A stretch of 64,000 nt of DNA from Gammaproteobacteria bacterium (GTDB lineage: Bacteria > Pseudomonadota > Gammaproteobacteria > Xanthomonadales > Rhodanobacteraceae): positions 1 to 64,000 of the forward strand of contig SHNG01000192.1 in the NCBI GenBank assembly GCA_004295005.1. The letters are read 5' to 3'. The position numbers and the translations under genes were made by a program. Shown here piece by piece: positions 11,995 through 20,519 of this stretch (positions are counted from its first letter, which is position 1; every line of letters starts with the position of its first letter). The notes below the pieces were generated by a model. It had not been told where the DNA came from. It worked only from the letters and a program-made list of their open reading frames with translations, and ran no database searches.

Positions 11995-13991
11995 GTCAGG
12001 CGCGTGTGGCGTGTGCTCAACTGTCGCAGCGCCATGCCCGCAAGCAGAAGACCCAGCAGCATGAGCAGGGTTGGATGCAGGGTGGGTATGGAAACCGCAA
12101 CGGCACCGCGGCATGCAGAGAACTCCGGCGCGGGTGCCGGTCCCGGCCAAGCGGCGATCAGAGCCTGGGCATCGGTGCAATCCACGCGACCGTCGCCATT
12201 GAAATCACCCGCCCGGCATTGCTCGGCATTGGCCGTGTTGTTGAGGCACACGCGGAAGCTGGCGACATCATCCTCATCCAGCACGCCATTGCCGTTGAAA
12301 TCCCCGCGCACGAAGCTGCCCAGCGCAATCGAGGCACTGGCCATGGTGATCGGCGCGGCGCGACCGCTCTGCTCCCACAGCCCGTGCAGGGTGTCGCCCC
12401 AGTGGTTGGTCTGGTTGCCGTCACGCAGGGCTTCGATGTAGTGGCGCGTCACGGTCTGGTACAAGACCCGCACTTCTGCGCTTGTGGCCGCTTGCGGAAT
12501 CCAGAATTGGCTGTCGTCCCAGTACTCGCCATCCGCGTAGCTGTGTGCCACCGCCGGCGCGCCGGCCGCGGCAAACGCCGCGTTGCTGAATCCACGCGGT
12601 GGAATGCGCGAATCCTTGACGATGGTGTCGGCCAGGGCCATGTGCGTGGTGCGTCCAGGCTCGTTGCCGGTGGCTGCGGCGGCAGCTTCCGACAAGCCAA
12701 CCGCCATCTCGTAGACGGTTGTTGATTCCTCGTCGAGATGCGCGCTGGGCGCATCATAGTGACCGTATTCACGCAACAGGTTGCCATCGGCATCCAGCAG
12801 GCGCACTTCGACCCAGGCGCGCCTGCCTTCGATGTGGCCGGTCGGCAATTTGTGTCCGCTCTCGTTGATGACGCGCGTGCGCAGCACGCCGCCTGCATCC
12901 TGTTGCAGTTCCAGTGATGCCGCGCGGGCGAGCATGTCATTCGCCGCTGCCATGCCGACGGCGATGGCATCCTGGTCGACTGCCGGATCATCCGCGTAGT
13001 AGCGACCGATGATGTCGAGCACCCACGACGAGGCACCGGCGAAATCATGGCTGCGCAGGTCCTCGCGCTCCGGACCGAAGCGACAGGCGAGTCCGGCGCG
13101 CACCGGCATGTGGCAATCCTGGCAGGAGGAAACGACGCCAGCGCCTTCACCGCCAAAGCGTCCGCCCATGTCCACGCCGCCATCGGCAAACGAAGACAAG
13201 CGCCATTCCGTGTATGTCCGTTCCAGCGGGAAGTGGGTAGCCAGGTCTTCATTCTCGACCGGCGTATCCAGTGCGTTGTAGGCGTAACTGCCATCTTCCT
13301 GGCGCGACACGGCGACATTGCCGACATCATGGCAAGTGCCGCACAGCGACGCGCTGCGGTGGTAAGGCGATACCAGCAGTTCATGCGAAGGCGCGGCGTC
13401 GGTGCGTGGCCCACGGCGGATACCGTCCGGGTCGAGCACGAACATGGCATTGCCGGTATGCGCGGGGATCGACTCCAGCGCACCCAGCACTTCGAGGTCG
13501 CGCGGCGGACTTACTCCGGCCTGATAGTCCGGATTGACCATCGCATGGCAGAAATGACAATCCACACCATCCTGGTCACGCTCATTCAAGGTGCTGCCAT
13601 CGGCAACCAGGGCATTGCCGCTGACCACCGCGTTGGGCACATGACAGCGCAGACAGAAATAGCCAACGTTGGCGACATCCTGGTTGGCGGTGGCGAGCTG
13701 GGCGAAGAACAGCGGGTCGCGCCCGGCATTGGCCATCAGACTGCCCTTCCAACTGGCAAAGGGTTCGGCGCTGGTTTCGGTGCCGGAATGACAACCCGAG
13801 CACACCTGCGGCGATTGAAATGAAGCCGGGTTGGCATCACCGACCTGGGTGCCGGAAACATGGAAGTCGCGCAGGGTGGCCGGTACCGGATCGGCAAGGG
13901 CCGCCGCTGCGTGCAGCAGCATCACCAGCATGCCGATACCCGCGACAGGGCCGAACCGACGCGACGACACCCACCCATCCGCAGCACGCAT
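11991..13991 (-). CDS. Pentaheme cytochrome c with EF-hand-like repeats and IPTL-CTERM-like tail
   Basis: A 666-residue exported protein with five c-type heme motifs: CSGCH (64-68), CLRCH (113-117), CHFCH (145-149), CGTCH (217-221) and CQDCH (290-294). Two calcium-binding-like loops, DFNGNGVLDEDD and DFNGDGRVDCTD, form a dockerin-like pair near residues 570-615. The C-terminus, IPTLHPTLLMLLGLLLAGMA then RQLSTRHTR, looks like an IPTL-CTERM sorting signal. The start at 13991 is chosen because it follows a GGAG; an upstream ATG at 14024 would crowd a TTGAC-N4-GTCAA box. It lies 128 bp downstream of the heme-copper operon on the same strand and may carry electrons for it. Redox partner and reaction are unknown. 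Confidence 0.85.
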   Translation of the reverse strand: MRAADGWVSSRRFGPVAGIGMLVMLLHAAAALADPVPATLRDFHVSGTQVGDANPASFQSPQVCSGCHSGTETSAEPFASWKGSLMANAGRDPLFFAQLATANQDVANVGYFCLRCHVPNAVVSGNALVADGSTLNERDQDGVDCHFCHAMVNPDYQAGVSPPRDLEVLGALESIPAHTGNAMFVLDPDGIRRGPRTDAAPSHELLVSPYHRSASLCGTCHDVGNVAVSRQEDGSYAYNALDTPVENEDLATHFPLERTYTEWRLSSFADGGVDMGGRFGGEGAGVVSSCQDCHMPVRAGLACRFGPEREDLRSHDFAGASSWVLDIIGRYYADDPAVDQDAIAVGMAAANDMLARAASLELQQDAGGVLRTRVINESGHKLPTGHIEGRRAWVEVRLLDADGNLLREYGHYDAPSAHLDEESTTVYEMAVGLSEAAAAATGNEPGRTTHMALADTIVKDSRIPPRGFSNAAFAAAGAPAVAHSYADGEYWDDSQFWIPQAATSAEVRVLYQTVTRHYIEALRDGNQTNHWGDTLHGLWEQSGRAAPITMASASIALGSFVRGDFNGNGVLDEDDVASFRVCLNNTANAEQCRAGDFNGDGRVDCTDAQALIAAWPGPAPAPEFSACRGAVAVSIPTLHPTLLMLLGLLLAGMALRQLSTRHTRLT

Positions 13992-14047
13992 GACCCACTC
14001 CACGACCGGCATTCGCGCGATCATGCGCAGCGCGTTGCCTGCCTGCC

Positions 14048-14061
14048 TTGACCTCCGTCAA
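14048..14061. promoter_or_regulatory. Candidate FNR/Dnr-type box for the multiheme cytochrome
   Basis: TTGACCTCCGTCAA has perfect half-sites TTGAC and GTCAA. Its centre is 63 bp before the chosen cytochrome start, leaving room for a class II promoter with its start site near 14013. Confidence 0.6.
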
Positions 14062-14118
14062 GCCGGTTGCCTGGCAAGCACCGCCACGCGACGATCTGCC
14101 GCGATGGCTGGACGCAGG

Positions 14119-16053
14119 TCAGTCGAAGGCGCGCCCACTGTCGGCGGCTTCGCCGGGACGTGCCGGATTGAAGGCATCGGAGTAGCAAGCGTCTTCGGCC
14201 AGTCCACGTGCAATGAAGTCGGGCACGGCGCTCTCGACCATCTTCACCGATCCGCACACGTAGGCCTCGTAACCGCGCAGGTCGGCGTGGTCTTCCAGCA
14301 TGGCCTGGTGGACCAAGCCGGTGCGGCCTTGCCAGGCTGCGGATTCCGGCGGCTCCGAAAGCACCGGCACGATGCGGAAATTGGCATGCTCGCGCGCCCA
14401 GCCCTCGGCCAGGTCGAGCATGTACAGATCATCGACATTGCTCACGCCCCAGTACAACTCCATGGGTCGTTGCACGCCACGATGGAAGGCATCCTCGAGA
14501 ATGCTCTTGATCGGCGCAAAGCCGGTGGCACCGGCCACCATCAGCATCGGTCGCGTGCCGGCATGCAGGGTGAAGCGCCCGAGCGGACCTTCGAAGTCGA
14601 GCGTGTCGCCAACCTGCATGCGTTCAAACACATGCGTGGTGAAGCGGCCTCCGGGTATGAGACGCACATGCAATTCGATGAATTCGTTCTCATGCGGCGG
14701 ATTGGCGAAGGAAAACGCGCGCCGCTCGCCATCATCGAGAATGATGTTGATGTACTGGCCGGCGACGAAGCTGATGCGTTGTCCACCCGGCAGGGAGATC
14801 ATCAGTCGAATGACCGTGTCACTGAGCCTTTCCATGCGCTCGACGCGGCCGCTGTAGCGGCCGATCGAGCCCGCCGCTGCGCGCAGTGATTCGACCGGCA
14901 CCTCGAACTCCACATCCTCCAGCGCCACCGCACAGCACATCAGGGCCTTGCCTTCCTTGCGCATCTGCTCAGTCAGGGTATTGGGCTGGAATGCACCCTG
15001 GTCGATGCGTCCATTCAAGATGGTGCACACGCACACGCCACAACCGCCGTTGCGACATTCGAACGGCAGAGTCAGGCCGGCGCGCAAACCCGCCTCCAGC
15101 AGTGTTTCGCCCTCGCGCGCATTCACATGCTCGGGACCGGGATGTGCGGTCAACTGGTAGATGCTTTGCGCACCCGGCTTGCGCTTGCCACGCGCAAGCC
15201 AGGGAACCAGCACCAGCAGCGCGGTGCCGATCACGACCAGTGCCCACACCGCACCCAGAGACCAGGTCTTGAGCAGGGGATAGACCGGCAGGAAAAACCA
15301 GTCGAGCGCCACCGAAACTACTTCACTGGCGAGATCGGCCGCGCCGCCGTGACTGTGTACCGGCACCAGCAGCGCCATCACCAGCAACATGGCCATGAGG
15401 CCGAAGCGGATCGCCTTGGGTGGGTTGGTGCTGGCCTTGGGTACGCGCTGCACATGCACCCACATCAGCAGCAGCAGGAGCAAGGGCACGCCGATGTGGA
15501 TGAAAGCCAACAACGAGAACAGGCGATCATTGACGCTGGAAGGATCGATGAAATTGCGGATCAGTGCGCCACCGAACCCCGGCAGCCAATCCATCCATTC
15601 AAAACTCGAAACCACCACGTATTGGGCGAGCTTGTCCCACGGCAGCATGTAGCCATTGATGCCGGAGATGTAGACCAGCCAGATCAATCCGACTCCGGTC
15701 AGCCACGAGAAGGTGCGGAAGCCATGCATGCGATCGAAAGCGAAGTAGCGCAGCATGTGCAGCAGCATCAACACCACCATCGCATCCGAGGCGTAGCGAT
15801 GCACGCTGCGCAGGATGCCGCCGAAGTACCACTGGTTTTCGGTCAGTGCCTGCACCGAGTTGTAGGCACCGCTGACGCTGGTGTCGAAAAACGCATACAG
15901 GTACAAGCCGCTGCCAGCAACGATCCAGAACAGGAAGAAGGTGATCGAACCCAGGTGGTAGAACGGATTCAGGCGATCGCCAAAGGCACGGTTGAAAATG
16001 GCTTCAACCAGCATGAAAAGCCGACGCAGCGCGCCCTGCAGTGCAGCGATCAT
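14119..16053 (-). CDS. Cytochrome b fused to ferredoxin-NAD(P) reductase
   Basis: A 644-residue fusion. Residues 1-290 are a cytochrome b (b6-type N-terminal domain) with the two bis-histidine heme pairs at His85/His99 and His186/His200. Residues 296-385 are a plant-type [2Fe-2S] ferredoxin (Cys333, Cys338, Cys341 and Cys373/374). The remainder is a flavin reductase: RAFSFANPP binds FAD, GATGFAPIKS and VCGSVKM bind the nicotinamide nucleotide. The order suggests electrons pass from NAD(P)H through FAD and the iron-sulphur cluster to membrane hemes. The C-terminal half of a bc1 cytochrome b with its Qo-site PEWY is absent. AAGGAGG precedes the ATG, which overlaps the upstream heme-copper gene by 4 nt. 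I know of no named enzyme with this exact layout. Confidence 0.88.
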   Translation of the reverse strand: MIAALQGALRRLFMLVEAIFNRAFGDRLNPFYHLGSITFFLFWIVAGSGLYLYAFFDTSVSGAYNSVQALTENQWYFGGILRSVHRYASDAMVVLMLLHMLRYFAFDRMHGFRTFSWLTGVGLIWLVYISGINGYMLPWDKLAQYVVVSSFEWMDWLPGFGGALIRNFIDPSSVNDRLFSLLAFIHIGVPLLLLLLMWVHVQRVPKASTNPPKAIRFGLMAMLLVMALLVPVHSHGGAADLASEVVSVALDWFFLPVYPLLKTWSLGAVWALVVIGTALLVLVPWLARGKRKPGAQSIYQLTAHPGPEHVNAREGETLLEAGLRAGLTLPFECRNGGCGVCVCTILNGRIDQGAFQPNTLTEQMRKEGKALMCCAVALEDVEFEVPVESLRAAAGSIGRYSGRVERMERLSDTVIRLMISLPGGQRISFVAGQYINIILDDGERRAFSFANPPHENEFIELHVRLIPGGRFTTHVFERMQVGDTLDFEGPLGRFTLHAGTRPMLMVAGATGFAPIKSILEDAFHRGVQRPMELYWGVSNVDDLYMLDLAEGWAREHANFRIVPVLSEPPESAAWQGRTGLVHQAMLEDHADLRGYEAYVCGSVKMVESAVPDFIARGLAEDACYSDAFNPARPGEAADSGRAFD

Positions 16054-17492
16054 GATTGGCCCTCCTTCGCCAGGGATTGTGGTGCGCGTGCACGCAACGC
16101 TTTCCAGACAACAATCACGAACAGCAAACCTCCAATGATGGCGATCAATCCGCCCATGCCCATCAAGCCCATGCCGGCGACCTCCGCCTTGCTGCGCAAG
16201 ACCTGTTCGGCACCGGCAACCTTGCGCTGTACGCCATAACCACCGGACCACACCAGGCCGATGATGTGCATGAGCTGGCCGGCGCCATACAGGGTGGGTT
16301 GCCAGCGCGCCATGCGGCCTTGTGGTGTCTGGTATCCCAACCGCGGCAGCAGCAGGTAGACCAGTCCCATCAACGCAAGGGTCACGCCGACGATGCAACC
16401 GTGGTAGTGCGCCGGAATGCGCACATTGCTGCCGCTGATGAAGATGCCGATGACTCCACCGGATGCAAACAGGATCATCGAGGCGATCAAGGCGGCGCGC
16501 AGTGCGTCGTGTCCGGGTTGCTGCGAGCGGCGTGATCCGAGCAGGCCAATCACCACGGCCAGGCCGATCGGAACGATGGAAATGCCACCGCCCAGGCGCA
16601 TGGCCCAGGTGTGCAGGTCACGATGCTCGACGCTGCTGACATCATGCGCGAGGTAGGCCCACGGCGTCACAAACACGCTGACCAACGCCAGCATCAGCAG
16701 CAGCAAGGCAATGCGTGGGCTCAAGGGAATGCGTGCACCGATCTCGCTGGCCAGCCAAAGCCAGGCCACCAGCATGAGCAGGGTCCAGGTGAATTGCAGG
16801 GCGTGTCCGCCGCCCCAGAACGCGATTTCGAAGTAGGTCTGCGAATCCAGTCCGCCTGGAGTCAGCCACAGCGATGCAGCAAACGCGAGTAACGCAACCG
16901 CCGTGGAAATCACGCTTGCGTTGAGTCCAAAGCGCAGCACGCCACTGCCATCAAAGGCCAGGCCGAGCGCAGGTGCGGCGATCAGGCTGCGCATCACCAA
17001 CAGCACGGCAGCCATGCCCAGCACGCCCAGTCCGTACAGGAACACCTGTCCATCGAGTACCGGAATGTAGTTGGCCATGATCGGCAGTGCGGAACCGGCA
17101 AACGGCGCGATGCCGAGCATGACGGTACCGGCATACGCCAACGCCAGGGCCAGCCAGCCAAGCGTTGATGCGCGCGGACGGCTGCTCAGGCTCCACAGCA
17201 TGCCAGCCAAAGCGAGGAACCAGACCAGCACCGAAAGATCGACATGCACGACCAGCGCCACGCGGAAGAAATCCGCCACCGGCAGCCAGGCATTCACGCC
17301 CGGCGTGCGCGATGCCACCAGCAGGATCGAATAGAAGCCCGACACCACCAGCGCGAGCAGGCCCAGCCACAACCAGCCGCGCACCAGGGTGCGATCCGTG
17401 TCGGCGGCAATCGCCAGCGTGTAGGGCGAACGACTCGATGCCGTCGTGCCCGCGACTGGCCTACCGTCCTGCGCTGCGGACGCGCCGCTCAC
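16050..17492 (-). CDS. Divergent heme-copper oxidoreductase subunit I (gNOR-like)
   Basis: A 480-residue protein with about 12 membrane helices. Heme ligands are recognisable: His83 (helix II), His362 and His364 in IPAHYHG (helix X). The helix VI copper ligand is His230 in FWGGGHALQF, and the position of the cross-linked tyrosine four residues on is Phe234. In helix VII the usual His-His pair reads His283-Asp284. Loss of the tyrosine argues against oxygen reduction, and a His-to-Asp change at CuB is, as I recall, a property of the proposed gNOR nitric oxide reductases. It overlaps both neighbours by 4 nt and so is made together with the cytochrome b fusions, its probable electron donors. The assignment to a subfamily is inferred. 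Confidence 0.78.
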   Translation of the reverse strand: MSGASAAQDGRPVAGTTASSRSPYTLAIAADTDRTLVRGWLWLGLLALVVSGFYSILLVASRTPGVNAWLPVADFFRVALVVHVDLSVLVWFLALAGMLWSLSSRPRASTLGWLALALAYAGTVMLGIAPFAGSALPIMANYIPVLDGQVFLYGLGVLGMAAVLLVMRSLIAAPALGLAFDGSGVLRFGLNASVISTAVALLAFAASLWLTPGGLDSQTYFEIAFWGGGHALQFTWTLLMLVAWLWLASEIGARIPLSPRIALLLLMLALVSVFVTPWAYLAHDVSSVEHRDLHTWAMRLGGGISIVPIGLAVVIGLLGSRRSQQPGHDALRAALIASMILFASGGVIGIFISGSNVRIPAHYHGCIVGVTLALMGLVYLLLPRLGYQTPQGRMARWQPTLYGAGQLMHIIGLVWSGGYGVQRKVAGAEQVLRSKAEVAGMGLMGMGGLIAIIGGLLFVIVVWKALRARAPQSLAKEGQS

Positions 17493-17992
17493 AGCAGGAT
17501 GATCCGACGTTCGGCGGCGTCGAAATCCACGACCAGGATCTCGGCAGGCGCGAGGGTCACGGTTTCGCTGCGCGTGTAGTCGAAGCCTTCGCTGCGCGCA
17601 TCGTCCTTCATGCGCACCTCGATGGCATGTGCGCCGGCGGGCACTTCGATGCGGTGATAGACCACCGCCGCACCGTCACTGGAAAGTCCCGACGGCTGAG
17701 CAACCTGTCGATATGCGAGCACGCCATCGACATCGATTTCGATCGTGAGCGGCGAGCGTTCACGCGGGCAGCTAACGGGGGCACGCATGTTCGGCGGAAG
17801 TTTGGCCAGTTGTTCGGGGGTCTGTTCCACGCAATCACCGAGCACCTTGCCCTGGTGGCTGATGCTGAGCTTGATCAATGCACTGTCGGCAGGCAGGTTC
17901 TGGTAGCTCGGCCAGCGCGTGAAGACGAGTATCACCGCGGCGAGCGCGGCATACAGCACGGCCTGGCCCATCCATATCAGTGGCTTGTTCAT
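17489..17992 (-). CDS. Unknown membrane-anchored periplasmic protein of the heme-copper operon
   Basis: A 167-residue protein with one N-terminal helix (about residues 8-25) and a beta-rich domain that should lie in the periplasm. It has two cysteines, in GDCVEQ and SCPRER, that could form a disulphide. No heme, copper or iron-sulphur motif is seen and I do not recognise the family. It overlaps the genes on both sides by 4 nt, which makes a subunit or assembly role in the same complex likely. Confidence 0.7.
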   Translation of the reverse strand: MNKPLIWMGQAVLYAALAAVILVFTRWPSYQNLPADSALIKLSISHQGKVLGDCVEQTPEQLAKLPPNMRAPVSCPRERSPLTIEIDVDGVLAYRQVAQPSGLSSDGAAVVYHRIEVPAGAHAIEVRMKDDARSEGFDYTRSETVTLAPAEILVVDFDAAERRIILL

Positions 17993-19500
17993 GCAATTTC
18001 TCCTTGGCTCGCATTCTGACGCAGGCTGTCGATGGCCGCATCAAGCTGGCCTTGCTCATGCCTGCCGACCATCATGACGCGAAGGCGATCCGGCGGTACC
18101 GTCCTGCGCAGGTGCGGCTCGCGTGCACCCAGCATGCGTTCGCGCGTCCACTGGTTGCCCAGGCGAAATTCGCAGGAGGCATCGGCGCATCCACAGACAA
18201 TCACGCCCGCGGCGCCGCCACGCAGCGCGTACTCGATGAATGAAGGCGGCAGCAAACCGATGCAAAGCAGGTTGTAGCCAAGCACGTCGATTCTCCTGTT
18301 GACCTCGACATCCATGCCGTGGCGACACCCGAACACGACCACGGGCGCTGATTCCGCACGCGCCAGGTCATCGACCAGTTTCCGGCGCAACGAGTCCACG
18401 GATTGCTGCGGCATGTCGATGCCGTTCACCAGCTCAATGACACTGCGAAATGGAGTCGCCGAGGGGCAGGCTCCCGCGCAGATTCCGCAACTGGCGCAGC
18501 GTTCCGCGGCCACCACTGCGATCTGCTTGCCCGGTTTTCCGTCCGGATGGGCCTCCAGGGTGATTGCGGAATAAGGGCAGTCATCGACACAGCGACGGCA
18601 ACCGTTGCAGTTGTCGGCATCCACCACCGCAACCGGCTCCCGCTGTCGATCGGGAAACGTCGGCAACATCAGCAGCACGCCGAACAGGATTGCGAGCAGG
18701 CTCCAGAACACCGGTGCCGACAACGATGTTGCCAAAGGCAATGGATGCAGCACAAACCAGTCGAGCGCGAGCGCAACCGGCACGCGACCCAGGTCCGCCG
18801 GAGCCCCGCTGGTCACCGGCCAGGCCAAGGCAATCGCAGCCAGCAACGCCAGTTGTCCGAACATCAAGGCACGTGGCGGCAGGATGCGTGGCCGCGTTAC
18901 GCGCTGCAGGTGGAACCACAGTCCAAACAACAGCATCAGGGGAACGCCAAGATGGATGAACACCAGCAAGGAAAAGAAGCGGTCACTGACTGCACCGCTG
19001 TCGAGGAAGTTGCGGGCCAGCGTGCCATCGAGCATCGGCAGTGCGTCGATCAGTTCCGCGCTTGCAGTGGCCGCATACTGCCCGAGCACATCCCAATTGA
19101 GCCAGAATCCGCCGATGCCGCTCACGTACATGAAGGCAAGCAGCGGAACACCGGTGAGCCAGGTCATGGCACGAAAGCTCGAGTAGTGGCCCAGCACCCA
19201 CTCCCGCAGCAGATGCAACAGCGTGAACGTGACGAACAGGTCAGCCGCATAGCGGTGCATGCTGCGCAGCAATCCACCGAGCCACGGCTGCTCGTCGGAC
19301 AGTCGGTTGATCGACGGCCAGGCGCCGTCTGTCGAGGTGTCGAAATGGATGTAGAGATAGGTGCCGCTGAGCAGCAGTGCCGCAAACATCAGGCACGCCA
19401 GCGCACCGAGATTGCGCAGGGGATTGGTTCCGCCTGGAAACAGCGGATCAATGGTCTCCTCGATCCTGAGCCAGGCCGCTCGAACTGGACCCGATCTCAT
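17989..19500 (-). CDS. Cytochrome b fused to 2x[4Fe-4S] ferredoxin and MvhD domain
   Basis: A 503-residue fusion of three modules. Residues 1-280 form a cytochrome b with heme-ligand pairs His82/His96 and His183/His197, at the same numbers as bc1 cytochrome b. Residues 290-350 hold two [4Fe-4S] motifs (CNGCRRCVDDCP and CASCGICAGACP). Residues 385-485 resemble the delta subunit of methyl-viologen-reducing hydrogenase (MvhD/FrhD), seen in CIGLLPP and VCGCADASCEFRLGN; the first MvhD motif, normally with adjacent cysteines, keeps only Cys392. MvhD domains usually pass electrons between a dehydrogenase and HdrABC. Here the module would connect a soluble low-potential donor with membrane hemes. It overlaps both neighbouring genes by 4 nt. 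Confidence 0.85.
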   Translation of the reverse strand: MRSGPVRAAWLRIEETIDPLFPGGTNPLRNLGALACLMFAALLLSGTYLYIHFDTSTDGAWPSINRLSDEQPWLGGLLRSMHRYAADLFVTFTLLHLLREWVLGHYSSFRAMTWLTGVPLLAFMYVSGIGGFWLNWDVLGQYAATASAELIDALPMLDGTLARNFLDSGAVSDRFFSLLVFIHLGVPLMLLFGLWFHLQRVTRPRILPPRALMFGQLALLAAIALAWPVTSGAPADLGRVPVALALDWFVLHPLPLATSLSAPVFWSLLAILFGVLLMLPTFPDRQREPVAVVDADNCNGCRRCVDDCPYSAITLEAHPDGKPGKQIAVVAAERCASCGICAGACPSATPFRSVIELVNGIDMPQQSVDSLRRKLVDDLARAESAPVVVFGCRHGMDVEVNRRIDVLGYNLLCIGLLPPSFIEYALRGGAAGVIVCGCADASCEFRLGNQWTRERMLGAREPHLRRTVPPDRLRVMMVGRHEQGQLDAAIDSLRQNASQGEIA

Positions 19501-20519
19501 GATGCGCGCAGGCGATTACCGCGATGGGCGTGCCACTCTTTCACGGCCAGCCAGAGCATCAACAGGATGAATGTCGCGCCACCGGCCAGTTCGATGTACA
19601 GCGAGTAATCGGTGCGATAGCGACCGGTTTCCGGGTCATACACCGAACAAAGAATGCGCACCTTGTCGAGCAGGTCGCTCCATGAGCGGGTTTCCTGGAT
19701 CAATGAACCACCGAGCAGGCGCTTGAGCGGCTCACCCAGGGAATCCGGACTGAAGGTATCGCCCAGAACCTGTTGGCGAATGACGCCGTCGGAATCGAGC
19801 ACGCTCACCTGCAGGGTGTGGTCGAAGCCCATTGGCGTTGCCATGAAACTGAATCCGAAATTGCGCGCAATCTCGGCCACATCGTCCTTGTCCGGGCTCA
19901 AGAAGCGCCAGTTGGCGTCACGGATGGACTGGCGCGCGGCATACTCCCGCATCGCCGCGGGCGAGTCCGTGGGCTGGTCGAAGCCGATGCTGACGACGTT
20001 GAACTGGTCAGTGCCGAAGCGACCGCGCATTGCGTCAACGGCCTTGCGCAAGGCGCGTGTACTGTTCGGGCAAATGCGGAAGCATGCGGTGTAGACGAAA
20101 TTGACCAGCAAGGGCTTGCCGCGAAAATCCGACAGGGAAACCGTCCGGCCATCCTGGTCGAACAAGGTGTGATTCGCAGGACGCTGGCCGACAACCGCCA
20201 TGCTGTCGCGCAGGGCTTTTTCCTGATCGAGGCCCGCCACCGTCGGCGCTGGCGGCGCCTCCACTTGCGCAGGTGCAATCCGGTTGCTGTTGTCCGCCAC
20301 TGGTGGCGGCTTGGCAAGTGAACCGCTGGAACCAAACGCGAGGCTGGCGGCAACCAGCACCAGCGGTATTCGACAAGGGCAACGTTGATCAGGTCGTCTT
20401 CCCGGCGAAAGCCGGGATCCACCTGGATCCCTTCGGCGTATTCTCAAAGGCAAAATGGATTCCGCCTTGCGCCGGAATGACGGCAAAAGCAAGTTGCTCA
20501 GCGCTGCCCCAACTCTCAT
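19497..20519 (-). CDS. SCO1/SenC family copper chaperone with REP-derived N-terminal insert
   Basis: A 340-residue SCO/SenC protein, a thioredoxin-fold factor that loads copper into the CuA site of subunit II. The copper motif is CFRICP (Cys146, Cys150) with the conserved His in GFDHTLQ, and a C-terminal membrane helix follows. The ATG at 20519 overlaps the heme O synthase stop as ATGA, matching every other junction of this operon. Codons 12-43 are formed by a REP element inserted in frame between the start and the hydrophobic core of the signal peptide (IPLVLVAASLAFGSSGSLA). Translation might instead begin at a non-ATG codon after the insert. Confidence 0.85.
   Translation of the reverse strand: MRVGAALSNLLLPSFRRKAESILPLRIRRRDPGGSRLSPGRRPDQRCPCRIPLVLVAASLAFGSSGSLAKPPPVADNSNRIAPAQVEAPPAPTVAGLDQEKALRDSMAVVGQRPANHTLFDQDGRTVSLSDFRGKPLLVNFVYTACFRICPNSTRALRKAVDAMRGRFGTDQFNVVSIGFDQPTDSPAAMREYAARQSIRDANWRFLSPDKDDVAEIARNFGFSFMATPMGFDHTLQVSVLDSDGVIRQQVLGDTFSPDSLGEPLKRLLGGSLIQETRSWSDLLDKVRILCSVYDPETGRYRTDYSLYIELAGGATFILLMLWLAVKEWHAHRGNRLRAS
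20393..20484. repeat. REP-type element inside the SCO coding region
   Basis: A 92-bp inverted pair of palindromes: GTCGTCTTCCCGGCGAAAGC and TTGCGCCGGAATGACGGC mark its ends. It belongs to the same family as the 28945-29437 array and the 63526-63610 copy. It remains open in the SCO reading frame. Confidence 0.75.
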
